The translations under genes were made by a program, and so were the position numbers. The notes below the pieces were generated by a model. It was not told the DNA's origin. It worked only from the letters and a program-made list of their open reading frames with translations, and searched no databases. Positions 14,961 through 27,193 of a stretch of 64,000 nt of DNA are shown piece by piece. The stretch spans positions 227,866,578 through 227,930,577 of the forward strand of contig CP136062.1 in the NCBI GenBank assembly GCA_032622095.1, in the 5' to 3' direction. How positions within the stretch are numbered: position 1 is the first letter of the stretch; every line of letters starts with the position of its first letter. Source of the stretch: Siphonodentalium dalli. Taxonomy: Eukaryota; Mollusca; Scaphopoda; Gadilida; Siphonodentaliidae.

Positions 14961-17879
14961 CCCATACAGAGGGGGAATTTAGAGCCGCTATCCCACACAG
15001 CACAATGAGGTTCCCATACAGAGGGGGAATTTAGAGCCGCTATCCCACACAGCACAATGAGGTTCCCATACAGAGGGGGAATTTAGTGACGCTATCCCAC
15101 ACAGCAGAATGAGGTTCCCATACAGAGGGGGAATTTAGAGACGCTATCCCACACAGCACAATGAGGTTCCCATACAGAGGGGGGATTTAGTGACGCTATC
15201 CCACACAGCACAATGAGGTTCCCATACAGAGGAGGAATTTAGTGACGCTATCCCACACAGCACAATGAGGTTCCCATACAGAGGGGGAATTTAGTGACGC
15301 TATCCCACACAGCACAATGAGGTTCCCATACAGAGGGGGAATTTAGTGACGCTATCCCACACAGCACAATGAGGTTCCCATACAGAGGGGGAATTTAGTG
15401 ACGCTATCCCACACAGCACAATGAGGTTCCCATACAGAGGGTGGATTTAGTGACGCTATCCCACACAGCACAATGAGGTTCCCATACAGAGGGGGAATTT
15501 AGTGACGCTATCCCACACAGCACAATGAGGTTCCCATACAGAGGGGGGATTTAGTGACGCTATCCCACACAGCACAATGAGGTTCCCATACAGAGGGGGA
15601 ATTTAGTGACGCTATCCCACACAGCACAATGAGGTTCCCATACAGAGGGGGAATTTAGTGACGCTATCCCACACAGCACAGTGAGGTTCCCATACAGAGG
15701 GGGAATTTAGTGACGCTATCCCACACAGCACAATGAGGTTCCCATACAGAGGGGGAATTTAGTGACGCTATCCCACACAGCACAATGAGGATCCCATACA
15801 GAGGGGGAATTTAGTGACGCTATCCCGCACAGCACAATGAGGATCCCATACATAGGGGGATTTAGTGACGCTATCCCGCACAGCACAATGAGGTTCCCAT
15901 ACAGAGGGGGAATTTAGTGACGCTATCCCACACACCACAATGAGGTTCCCATACATAGGGGGATTTAGTGACGCTATCCCGCACAGCACAATGAGGATCC
16001 CATACAGAGGGGGAATTTAGTGACGCTATCCCGCACAGCACAATGAGGATCCCATACATAGGGGGATTTAGTGACGCTATCCCGCACAGCACAATGAGGT
16101 TCCCATACAGAGGGGGATTTAGAGACGCTATCCCACACAGCACAATGAGGTTCCCATACAGAGGGGAATTTAGTGACGCTATCCCGCACAGCACAATGAG
16201 GTTCCCATACAGAGGGGGATTTAGAGACGCTATCCCACACAGCACAATGAGGTTCCCATACAGAGGGGGAATTTAGTGACGCTATCCCGCACTTCACAAT
16301 GAGGTTCCCATACAGATGGGGAATTTAGAGACGCTATCCCACACAGCACAATGAGGTTCCCATACAAAGGGGGAATTAAGAGACGCTATCCCACACAGCA
16401 CAATGAGGTTCCCATACAGAGGGGGGATTTAGAGACGTTATTCCACACAGCACAATGAGGTTCCCATACAGAGGGGGAATTTAGAGACGTTATCCCGCAC
16501 AGTACAATGAGGTTCCCATACAGAGGGGGAATTTAGTGACGCTATCCCACACATCACAATGAGGTTCCCATACAGAGGGGGAATTTAGAGACGCTATCCC
16601 ACACAGTACAATGAGGTTCCCATACAGAGGGGGAATTTAGTGACGCTATCCCACACAGTACAATGAGGTTCCCATACAGAGGGGGGATTTAGTGACGCAA
16701 TTATGCACAGCACAATGAGGTTCCCATACAGAGGGGGAATTTAGTGACGCTATCCCACACAGCACAATGAGTTTCCCATACAGAGTGGGAATTTAGTGAC
16801 GCTATCCCACACAGCACAATGAGGTTCCCATACAGAGGGGGAATTTAGTGACGTTATCCCACACAGCACAATGAGGTTCCCATAGACAGGGGGAATTTTG
16901 AGACGTTATCCCACACAGCACAATGAGGTTCCCATACAGAGGGGGAATTTAGTGACGCTATCCCACACAGCACAATGAGGTTCCCATACAGAGGGGGAAT
17001 TTAGTGACGCTATCCCACACAGCACAATGAGGTTCCCATACAGAGGGGGAATTTAGTGACGCTATCCCACACAGCACAATGAGGTTCCCATACAGAGGGG
17101 GAATTTAGAGACGCTATCCCACACAGCACAATGAGGTTCCCATACAGAGGGGGAATTTAGTGACGCTATCCCACACAGCACAATGAGGTTCCCATACAGA
17201 GGGGGAATTTAGAGACGCTATCCCACACAGCACAATGAGGTTCCCATACAGAGGGGGAATTTAGAGACGCTATCCCACACAGCACAATGAGGTTCCCATA
17301 CAGAGGGGGGATTTAGAGACGCTATCCCACACAGCACAATGAGGTTCCCATACAGAGGGGGATTTAGTGACGCTATCCCACACAGCACAATGAGGTTCCC
17401 ATACAGAGGGGGAATTTAGAGACGTTATCCCACACAGCACAATGAGGTTCCCATACAGAGGGGGATTTAGTGACGCTATCCCACACAGCACAATGAGGTT
17501 CCCATACAGAGGGGGAATTTAGAGACGCTATCCCACACAGCACAATGAGGTTCCCATACAGAGGGGGATTTAGTGACGTTATCCCACACAGCACAATGAG
17601 GTTCCCATACAGAGGGGGAATTTAGAGACGCTATCCCACACAGCACAATGAGGTTCCCATACAGAGGGGGATTTAGTGACGCTATCCCACACAGCACAAT
17701 GAGGTTCCCATACAGAGGTGGATTTAGTGACGCTATCCCACACAACGCAATGAGGTTCCCATACAGAGGGGGAATTTAGAGGCGCTATCCCACACAGCAC
17801 AATGAGGTTCCCATACAGAAGGGGAATTTAGAGTCGCTATCCCAAACAGCACAATGAGGTTCCCATACAGAGGGGGAAT

Positions 17880-19130
17880 TTAGAGACGCTATCCCACACA
17901 GCACAATGAGGTTCCCATACAGAGGGGCTATTTAGAGACGCTATCCCAAACAGCACAATGAGGTTCCCGTACAGAGGGGGAATTTAGAGACGCTATCCCA
18001 CACAGCACAATGAGGTTCCCATACAGAGGGGGAATTTAGAGACGCTATCCAACACAGCACAATGAGGTTCCCATACAGAGGGGGAATTTAGAGACGCTAT
18101 CCCAAACAGCACAATGAGGTTCCCATACAGAGGGGGAATTTAGAGACGCTATCCCACACAGCACAATGAGGTTCCCATACAGAGGGGCTATTTAGAGACG
18201 CTATCCCAAACAGCACAATGAGGTTCCCGTACAGAGGGGGAATTTAGAGACGCTATCCCACACAGCACAATGAGGTTCCCATACAGAGGGGGAATTTAGA
18301 GACGCTATCCCAAACAGCACAATGAGGTTCCCATACAGAGGGGGAATTTAGAGACGCTATCCCACACAGCACAATGAGGTTCCCATACAGAGGGGCTATT
18401 TAGAGACGCTATCCCAAACAACACAATGAGGTTCCCGTACAGAGGGGGAATTTAGAGACGCTATCCCACACAGCACAATGAGGTTCCCATACAGAGGGGG
18501 AATTTAGAGACGCTATCCAACACAGCACAATGAGGTTCCCATACAGAGGGGGAATTTAGAGACGCTATCCCAAACAGCACAATGAGGTTCCCATACAGAG
18601 GGGGAATTTAGAGACGCTATCCCACACAGCACAATGAGGTTCCCATACAGAGGGGCTATTTAGAGACGCTATCCCAAACAGCACAATGAGGTTCCCGTAC
18701 AGAGGGGGAATTTAGAGACGCTATCCCACACAGCACAATGAGGTTCCCATACAGAGGGGGAATTTAGAGACGCTATCCCAAACAGCACAATGAGGTTCCC
18801 ATACAGAGGGGGAATTTAGAGACGCTATCCCACACAGCACAATGAGGTTCCCAGACAGAGGGGCTATTTAGAGACGCTATCCCAAACAGCACAATGAGGT
18901 TCCCGTACAGAGGGGGAATTTAGAGACGCTATCCCACACAGCACAATGAGGTTCCCATACAGAGGGGGAATTTAGAGACGCTATCCAACACAGCACAATG
19001 AGGTTCCCATACAGAGGGGGAATTTAGAGACGCTATCCCAAACAGCACAATGAGGTTCCCATACAGAGGGGGAATTTAGAGACGCTATCCCACACAGCAC
19101 AATGAGGTTCCCATACAGAGGGGGAATTTA
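17880..19130 (+). repeat. 468-bp (9-mer) higher-order repeat
   Basis: A distinctive AGAGGGGCTATTTAGAGACG monomer starts at 17921, 18181, 18389, 18649 and 18857, spacings 260, 208, 260 and 208 bp. The true unit is therefore 468 bp, a 5-mer plus a 4-mer. Each is followed by a CCCAAACAG monomer and a CCCGTACAG monomer. Within this stretch nearly all monomers are the GAGACGCT type, unlike the rest of the array. Confidence 0.92.
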
Positions 19131-20179
19131 GAGACGCTATCCCACACAGCACAATGAGTTTCCCATACAGAGGGGGATTTAGTGACGCAATCATGCACAG
19201 CACAATGAGGTTCCCGTACAGAGGGGGAATTTAGAGACGCTATCCCAAACAGCACAATGAGGTTCCCATACAGAGGGGGAATTTAGAGACGCTATCCCAA
19301 ACAGCACAATGAGGTTCCCATACAGAGGGGGGATTTAGAGACGCTATCCCAAACAGCACAATGAGGTTCCCGTACAGAGGGGGAATATAGAGACGCTATC
19401 CCGCACAGCACAATGAGATTCCCATACAGAGGGGGAATTTAGAGACGCTATCCCACACAGCACAATGAGGCTCCCATACAGAGGGGGAATTTAGTGACGC
19501 TATCCCGCACAGCACAATGAGATTCCCATACAGAGGGGTAATTTAGAGACGCTATCCCGCACAGCACAATGAGGCTCCCATACAGAGGGAGAATTTAGTG
19601 ACGCTATCCCTCACAGCACAATGAGGTTCCCATACAGAGGGGGAATTTAGTGACGCTATCCCACACAGCACAATGAGGTTCCCATACACAGGGGGAATTT
19701 AGAGACGCTACCCCACACAGCACAATGAGGTTGCCATACAGAGGGGGAATTTAGAGACGCTACCCCACACAGCACAATGAGGTTCCCATACACAGGGGGA
19801 ATTTAGAGACGCTACCCCACACAGCACAATGAGGTTCCCATACACAGGGGGAATTTAGAGACGCTATCCCACACAGCACAATGAGGTTCCCATACAGAGG
19901 GGGAATTTAGAGACGCTACCCCACACAGCACAATGAGGTTCCCATACACAGCGGGAATTTAGTGACGCTATCCCACACAGCACAATGATGTTCCCATACA
20001 GAGGGGGAATTTAGAGACGCTATCCCACACAGCACAATGAGGTTCCCATACAGAGGGGGAATTTAGAGACGCTATCCCACACAGCTCAATGAGTTTTCCA
20101 TACAGAGGGGGAATTTAGTGACGCTATCCCACACAGCACAATGAGGTTCCCATACAGAGGGGGAATTTAGAGACGCTAT

Positions 20180-21720
20180 CCCACACAGCACAATGAGGTT
20201 CACATACAGAGGGGGGATTTAGTGACGCTATCCCACACAACACAATGAGGTTCACATACAGAGGGGGAATTTAGAGACGCTATCCCACACAGCACAATGA
20301 GGTTCCCATACAGAGGGGGGATTTAGTGACGCTATCCCACACAGCACAATTAGGTTCCCTTACAGAGGGGGATTTTAGTGACGCTATCCCGCACAGCACA
20401 ATGAGGTTCCCATACAGAGGGGGAATTTAGTGACGCTATCCCACACAGCACAATGAGGTTCCCATACAGAGGGGGAATTTATAGACGTTATCCCACACAG
20501 CACAATGAGGTTCCCATACAGAGGGGGAATTTAGTGACGCTATCCCGCACAGCACAATGAGGTTCCCATACAGAGGAGGAATTTAATGACGCTATCCCGC
20601 ACAGCACATTGAGGTTCCCATACAGAGGGGGAATTTAGAGACACTATCCCACACAGCACAATGAGTTTTCCATACAGAGGGGGAATTTAGTGACGCTATC
20701 CCACACAGCACAATGAGGTTCCCATACAGAGGGGGAATTTAGAGACGCTATCCCACACAGCACAATGAGGTTCACATACAGAGGGGGGATTTAGTGACGC
20801 TATCCCACACAACACAATGAGGTTCACATACAGAGGGGGAATTTAGAGACGCTATCCCACACAGCACAATGAGGTTCCCATACAGAGGGGGGATTTAGTG
20901 ACGCTATCCCACACAGCACAATTAGGTTCCTTTACAGAGGGGGATTTTAGTGACGCTATCCCACACAGCACAATGAGGTTCCCATACAGAGGGGGAATTT
21001 ATAGACGTTATCCCACACAGCACAATGAGGTTCCCATACAGAGGGGGAATTTAGTGACGCTATATCCCGCACAGCACAATGAGGTTGCCATACAGAGGGG
21101 GAATTTAGAGACACTATCCCACACAGCACAATGAGTTTTCCATACAGAGGGGGAATTTAGTGACGCTATCCCACACAGCACAATGAGGTTCCCATACAGA
21201 GGGGGAATTTAGAGACGCTATCCCACACAGCACAATGAGGTTCACATACAGAGGGGGGATTTAGTGACGCTATCCCACACAACACAATGAGGTTCACATA
21301 CAGAGGGGGAATTTAGAGACGCTATCCCACACAGCACAATGAGGTTCCCATACAGAGGGGGGATTTAGTGACGCTATCCCACACAGCACAATTAGGTTCC
21401 CTTACAGAGGGGGATTTTAGTGACGCTATCCCACCCAGCACAATGAGGTTCCCATACAGAGGGGGAATTTAGTGACGCTATCCCACACAGCACAATGAGG
21501 TTCCCATACAGAGGGGGAATTTATAGACGTTATCCCACACAGCACAATGAGGTTCCCATACAGAGGGGGAATTTAGTGACGCTATCCCGCACAGCACAAT
21601 GAGGTTCCCATACAGAGGGGGAATTTAATGACGCTATCCCGCACAGCACATTGAGGTTCCCATACAGAGGGGGAATTTAGAGACACTATCCCACACAGCA
21701 CAATGAGGTTCCCATACAGA
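20180..21720 (+). repeat. Distal higher-order repeat of the satellite
   Basis: A marker series (TTCACATAC monomer pair, AACACAATG, then ATTAGGTTCC with TTACAGAGGGGGATTTTAG, then TTTATAGACGTT) occurs three times. The TTAGGTTCC marker lies near 20351, 20923 and 21393. The spacings are 572 bp (11 monomers) and 470 bp (9 monomers plus a TA insertion at about 21062). Confidence 0.85.
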
Positions 21721-22141
21721 GGGGGAATTTAGTGACGCTATCCCACTCAGCACAATGAGGTTCCCATACAGAGGGGGGATTTAGAGACGCTATCCCACAC
21801 AGCACAATGAGGTTCCCATACAGAGGGGGAATTTAGAGACGCTATCACACACAGCACAATGAGGTTCCCATACAGAGCGGGGATTTAGTGACGCTATCCT
21901 ACACAGCAAAATGAGGTTCCCATACAGAGGGGGAATTTAGTGACGCTATCCTACACAGCACAATGAGGTTCCCATACAGAGGGGGAATTTAGAGACGCTA
22001 TCCCACACATCAAAATGAGGTTCCCATACAGAGGGGGAATTTAGTGACGCTATCCTACACAGCACAATGAGGTTCCCATACAGAGGGGGAATTTAGAGAC
22101 GCTATCCCACACAGCACAATGAGGTTCCCGCACAGCACAAT

Positions 22142-22604
22142 TTGTTCAGTCTGTTGACTCGAAACTCCGAAATTTCATACTGGTAACAAAATGCATATTC
22201 TCATGCATCCATATATGCAGCCGATGGTGCTTTTTGGTATTCCAAAGATAGATAACTCTAATCTGATATCCACATCTCCAACCTTGGTGCATATAAGAGG
22301 GCGTTTTCTTATATATTAAATTCAAGTTTTGACCTATTGGATTGTGAGACTGATTCTCGTGTTTGGATATTCAGATGGAACTTGTGTAATTGGTAATATA
22401 TTCACAAATCCGTATGGAACGTACGTTCCATACACATCTCGTTGACGTAAAATAACGTACATGACGTTCGCCTCAACCATGAAACTGGAACTATTTAAAT
22501 AAAAGAATCATCACACATGACAAACACGCCCTGTATGAGCCTAAATAAACATTCTAATCATGTATTTTTAATGCACGGATTCTAGGACGCGAAGCGTGTA
22601 ATAA
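22142..22604. other. Unique AT-rich DNA after the satellite
   Basis: No gene, repeat or splice-flanked exon is recognised here. A short self-complementary stretch (GGAACGTACGTTCC) lies near 22414. The sequence leads into the hairpin at 22605. Confidence 0.5.
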
Positions 22605-22762
22605 ACACAGAACGACACGATGTGTAAATGGGTTTGTCGATACGGCACTCGTGCTGTCGCGGAGGGATAGAACTCGAGGCGCAATCGCCTCTCGTTCTAT
22701 CCTTCTGCGACATAACTCGTGCCGTATCGACAAACCCATTTACACATCGTGTCGTTCTGTGT
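22605..22762. mobile_element. 158-bp foldback hairpin
   Basis: The left arm starting ACACAGAACGACACGATG is matched by a right arm ending CATCGTGTCGTTCTGTGT. The arms are about 75 bp, nearly perfect over their outer 45 bp, and meet at a GAGGCG/CGCCTC centre near 22683. Open frames on both strands across it merely read the palindrome. It is probably a foldback MITE; no target duplication is obvious. Confidence 0.8.
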
Positions 22763-22799
22763 ATGTATTCAAGCCATAGTTGGTCCACTTGCGAACATA

Positions 22800-23300
22800 T
22801 TTGCTATTCAGGGATTCTCAATAAGTAATCATTTGGTTCCTCATTTGACTCTAAATGAAGAAACATTTAGTTTTTCATTTGGTTCTAAAGGAAGAATCGT
22901 TTGGTTAGTTCAGAACCTACTGGTTTACAAATTGGTTTCATCATGTGGAACCAAGAATAATATTCAGAACCTACTGGTTACAAACACCGGACAAAGTGTC
23001 AGAACATCGGTTCTAGCGTTGGTTACGAGCGAAGAATCCTTTGTTTCCCAAATAGGTTCTATACAAGTAACCAAATGTCGTGTTCAGAACTTCATAACCG
23101 ACTGGTCCACAAATTGGTTCTTCGTGGGGGACCAAGAAAAGAATCATTTGGTTCTACATTGTATGTAGGTTTCAACTGGTCTATATAGCCAACAGTTACT
23201 GGTACTGTGTCTACCAAGAACCAAAACGTTCTCTACTTTGGTTACATATACGGAACAAGCTGAAGAACCAATGAAAAATCAGTTGGTTACACATAATTCT
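22800..23300 (+). repeat. Degenerate GGTTC/AACCAA-rich repeat tract
   Basis: Motifs of the type TTTGGTTC, AACCTACTGGTT and AACCAA recur every 15-40 bp with no fixed period. A 149-codon open frame crosses it (22719-23168, plus strand), but it begins inside the hairpin and has no recognisable domain. I treat the frame as chance. The tract may be a very old minisatellite. Confidence 0.45.
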
Positions 23301-24032
23301 AAGAATGTACACAGATGCATCATAGCTTGTATGGATGTGGCTAGTCACTCAGTAATAGTCTATCTTGCGGTCAAAATCAATATCTCACTTTCACAGGACA
23401 TATTTCTGGAGAAAAAACAGCCTTGTTCTGAATTATGGACAACGAATGGATCTGATATAATTATATTGCTATTACCCACTTCCATCGAATGCGACAGTTG
23501 CTATAACCGAGTCCGGCTGTGCTATAACCCGGAACCAGATTGAGAAAGTAACGACTGTTTTTGTGTCATGGAATCCATATATGATAGGAAATGATCAGCA
23601 GTGAAATGTAGATGCTAATGGAATGCCTCTGTCATGCTCTAGTATAAGGTTGTAGGTGTTTTCTCACCGAGGGAAATGGCGATCTCGGTGTTTCGAAATA
23701 ATTTAATGTTACAAAGACGTTGCAAGTACCACGATGGACGATCAATGTACCGAGGGAAACAAATTGTTGGATGGCTGGGGTATTTTTGTGGTTTACCAAA
23801 ACACTTATATTCCATGTCTAATCCATTGATCCAGCGGAATCCATGAAATCTTGAGATGCACACTGGCTGATGTACATGTATATATGAAGCGGTTGATTTT
23901 TAGCTGACATACTGGCGTTAAAGCGATGTGGAACATTCCTCTCGTTGATCGAATGTATATATAGAATAAAGTAGTCGAAGATGGATTATATCTTCCCAAA
24001 CAAGTTTGATATATTTCCCGGGGTTTACAATA
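23301..24032. other. No gene seen
   Basis: AT-rich unique sequence. Short open frames on both strands lack splice contexts or family motifs. Nothing else is recognised. Confidence 0.4.
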
Positions 24033-24985
24033 ATAGATATGAGTCGAAGACACCAGTCCGGAAACGCTTCTATCAATTAGTATTGATTTTATATCGATAT
24101 TATCTTATACAATGGGGGAAGCAAGTGGGACATTTGTTGGTTACTATTTTTTTATTTTTGGATACTGTTATCCCGCATGGTACGCTCTGAACGAACATAA
24201 TCCGTAAATTGTCACAAATTGCTTGCATGTATATTATACCAGAAATTATGCTGAATTCACAATTGTGAGCTACTAATTGTGTGATATCATAAAATGAATT
24301 ATTGATATCACAAAAATATGTAATAAATTGAAGAACGGCGTCCCATAAGAATATAAAACATTACCTAGTACTTTGGCAGCTACGAGCATTGTGCTATATA
24401 TACTATTTTTCAAAACAAGCTGATACCTCATTTGTGTCAAAACTCACAGTTGTTTGCTGAAACATTCTGACCAAAGTTGTCAGTCGGAGGATTCCCCTAG
24501 ATGTATGGACTGGTGTATTCCACGAACCTCCGACTGGCAACTTTGGTCAGAATGTTATAGAAATCTATTGAGTATTTCGGAACAAACAAGGTATCAACTT
24601 GTTTTTAAACTAAACTAGCATGTGCCCATAACAGTAAAATGCTACATTTGTCCCAGTTCCTCATATATAATGGTTGTGTACGTTTGTGCTCGCCTCGGCC
24701 ATTATTAATGCATGGTACTCATCAACCTCGAAACCACGTGATTCCCCACCGTAAATTAATATTGATTTTATTTATAATGTTCTGGTATAACATACATACA
24801 ATCAGTTTGGGACAATTTACGGCTCGTGTTCATTTGGAGCGTTCCATGCGTGATTACTCCATCTAAAATTCTAAACAAAAATAGCGAAATTTGATTATCT
24901 CATTATATAAGAACATATCGATATGAAACAATATTAATTGATAGAAGCGTTTTCGGACAGGTGTCTTCAACTCATATATAGAGGA
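24033..24985. mobile_element. About 950-bp foldback element
   Basis: Successive segments of the left half pair, in order, with segments of the right half. ATATGAGTCGAAGACACC with CGCTTCTATCAATTA (24035-24085) pairs with 24930-24985. CCGTAAATTGTC and ATTATACCAGAA (24200-24247) pair with 24780-24830. AAAACAAGCTGATACC (24413) pairs with GGTATCAACTTGTTTT (24591). ACATTCTGACCAAAGTTG (24462) pairs with CAACTTTGGTCAGAATGT (24538). The centre lies near 24510. Divergence between arms shows age. The central 400 bp also occurs at 30787-31190. There is no coding capacity. Confidence 0.75.
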
Positions 24986-25132
24986 TCTACAACGAGTCCC
25001 CAGTTTATAGCGGAATTTACAAAACGAGTCCAGTAAATTAGGTCTGGGCCGAGCCTTTGGCGAGGTCCAGACCTAATTTTCTGGACGAGTTCTGTAATTT
25101 CCGCTATAAACTGGGGACGAGTTGTAGATTCT
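24986..25132. mobile_element. Hairpin of the CGAGTCC type
   Basis: The left arm GATCTACAACGAGTCCCCAG and the inner GTTTATAGCGGAA pair with TTCCGCTATAAAC and CTGGGGACGAGTTGTAGAT. The loop is GGCCGAGCCTTTGGCGAGG. Its layout resembles the hairpin at 53333-53480: both start GAGGATCT, carry a central TAAATT and use a GAGCC/GAGG loop. It abuts the preceding foldback element directly. Confidence 0.75.
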
Positions 25133-25609
25133 ATTTATTACATGATCCAAAACATCGACAAAATATACTTAAATCAACAAATGGGACGCGTAACTAACAT
25201 CGGTTTCTATAAGATATGCGATGACGTTTCACGTAACTATTCGTTGTTTGCCGCGTAAAGAAATAGTCCTAGATAAATAAAGACTCTTTGGCGCATATAT
25301 TGGCGTATATTTAATAATAAAAAATTTCAAACTCTTCATTCATAATAGTTTGTTGGAAAAAATATTGGAATCTATAGTATTTTGAGACGTAGCTTATGGA
25401 ATGTTAACAGACCACAAACCGGAAGTCAAAGGTCACCTGGCACTATTTCCTGTTATTAAACGAACGTTTAATATCACAATTTATAGAATGGGTTTATTGA
25501 ATGGAATAAGGGTAGAATCATGTAATCAATATTATTTTATGCTCAGGAAACTATATAAAACGTGTTTAGGAAGAGATAGACCATCTGTGTGCCTGGCCTT
25601 AATATCCAG
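25133..25609. other. No gene seen
   Basis: AT-rich sequence with no recognised feature. Short open frames on the plus strand near 25401-25613 run into the minisatellite and look fortuitous. Confidence 0.4.
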
Positions 25610-25845
25610 GTGATTCGGAACGGACCAACCGACCAGGATAAACCCGACCCAGGGACAACCCGACTGCAGGGACCATCCGACCAGGAACAATCCGACCCTG
25701 CAGTGACAACCGGACGACCCAGCAACAACCCGACCCAGGGACATGCAACCCGACCCAGGAACAACTCGACACCGGGACAACCCGACTCGGACACAGTAAC
25801 AAGCGACTCCGGGACAACCCGACCCAGGGACAACCCGACCTAAAT
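25610..25845 (+). repeat. GGGACAACCCGACCCA-type minisatellite
   Basis: Imperfect units of about 15-20 bp built on GGGACAACCCGACCC recur about a dozen times, in a far more GC-rich block than its surroundings. Open frames in several phases over this block are explained by the repeat. Confidence 0.85.
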
Positions 25846-26221
25846 AAAGAATAAAATATAATTTTCTCAACTTTATATAAATTAAGAAAAAAATATGGGA
25901 AACATGAGAATAGATACGTGTAGTTGTGATACAAACGTCTACAATGATACGGAATGTAGTATGTTTTAGTGACGTTATCAACGTGATCCAAGATGAATGA
26001 CAACAATATGCCAATATGAACCAGAAAATCATATATCTGAACCGAAAAACTGCATGTGCATATTTATAGAGACAACTGAAAGAAATCAAGTAATTTATTT
26101 GTGTTTTAAAATATGAATTTTATATTTTGAAGAAATTATGAAGGAAAAAAATCAGAATACGACGAAACATATTTAGTCAAACGTGGGACGATCTGACCAA
26201 GATAATCGGATGATACTGGTT

Positions 26222-27172
26222 TACATCGAAGTACGACTGCTTTACTCTTCTATAGTGGACGCCCAGATCGAGTTGCGGGATATTGAATAAAGAATTGAAT
26301 TGAATTGAATCAATGCAAAATACTACATTTGTCAGAATGAGCGCTATCTAAAGTCCATAACGATACTTTAAAATCTAACTGTTAAATTGCGCACAAACTT
26401 ACTGCCAGTTGCAGACACGTCATGTTTTTGGAATTCGTTTGATGAATAAAGTTGAAAAATAGGGCACACACACATCTGATGAAATAAAAATGGTATGGGT
26501 GGCTTCGGAATGATTTGCGGAACATGTACGATCATTTATAGTTTGTCATCGCGCTTAAGTACACTTTCGTAACAAATTATTGCTAAAAAATATTGATTTT
26601 ATAACAAGATCAAAGGCCTCTGAGTGGACAGGAATATTGATGATCCGATTTCTTCGGTAGATTTCGGTAGTTTCCGATACGATATCTCGTCATCGGTTCG
26701 TTCAATTTCGCCGAGTTATATGTCACATGACACAGTGCATGACAGGGAATTTTATTGCCAATAAGACACATCTGAGGATATTTTGGATGAAATGATCGAT
26801 TTCTATAATTTATTAGGGCTTTGATAGCTAGTGTGGTTTTAGCCAAATTCGTCATTTGAACCTTGTCACTGGTATAGTCTATATTGGTATTTTAGTAATT
26901 TCCCCCAGGGGCCTGTGTTACGTATACGATTAGCAAGATGAAGATAATTACGGTTTTTAAAATCACTTCAAATATCTCCGTTTTTATTTCCGCAATAATC
27001 CTCGAATCAGTCTTAATCTCGCATGACACCTGAAACATGTTATTGCGATTGAATATCAATCGCTATCTAATCTTGAATCCCAATTAAGTATCTTTCGTAA
27101 TATAATCGTGTGAGTGTAGGCTGGATTTATGCTTAAAGTCCACTGTATAGAAGAGTAAGTCAATCGTACTTA
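26222..27172. mobile_element. Possible 950-bp element with about 38-bp imperfect inverted ends
   Basis: GAAGTACGACTGCTTTACTC with TTCTATAGTGGAC at 26228-26260 is matched in inverse orientation by GTCCACTGTATAGAAGAGTA with AGTCAATCGTACTT at 27139-27172. The interior is AT-rich, holds GAATTGAATTGAAT near 26297, and shows no coding signal. It could instead be two independent insertions of a short repeat in opposite orientation. Confidence 0.45.
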
Positions 27173-27193
27173 GCCGCAAATCGATTTCACTAT

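Larger units (their letters stand above)
166..22141 (+). repeat. 52-bp satellite array, about 420 copies
   Basis: This is a head-to-tail array about 22 kb long with no insertion visible inside it. The monomer runs CACAATGAGGTTCCCATACA, GAGGGGGAATTTAGTGACGC, TATCCCACACAG. Most copies are 52 bp; 51, 53 and 48 bp variants recur. Variation is concentrated at a few sites: the G run (5-8 G), TTAGTGACGCT versus TTAGAGACGCT or TTAGAGCCGTT, CCACACAG versus CCGCACAG or CCAAACAG, and CCCATAC versus CCGATAC. Variants are arranged in repeated blocks, so the array was homogenised in segments. The array ends in a shortened monomer at 22120-22141 followed by unique DNA. The many short open frames in it are by-products of the repeat and show no coding signal. 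A structural or heterochromatic role is possible but not shown. Confidence 0.97.

Noticed and set aside
3324-22140. Many 60-124-codon open frames on both strands within the satellite
   Set aside because: All translate the 52-bp monomer in rotating phase; identical copies recur at the satellite's own higher-order spacing. No coding bias or flanking gene signals.
166-22141. CRISPR-like array of regularly spaced repeats
   Set aside because: Repeats are contiguous with no unique spacers, there are no cas genes, and the genome is eukaryotic.
166-22141. Telomeric or ribosomal repeat
   Set aside because: The monomer is not TTAGGG-like and no rRNA sequence is recognisable.
22719-23168. 149-codon plus-strand frame
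   Set aside because: It starts inside a hairpin arm and crosses the TTGGTT-rich tract; no family motif or splice sites.
25532-26089. 185-codon minus-strand frame with Gly/Val/Ser runs
   Set aside because: Its middle is the GGGACAACCCGACC minisatellite read in reverse; the flanks are AT-rich with no motif.
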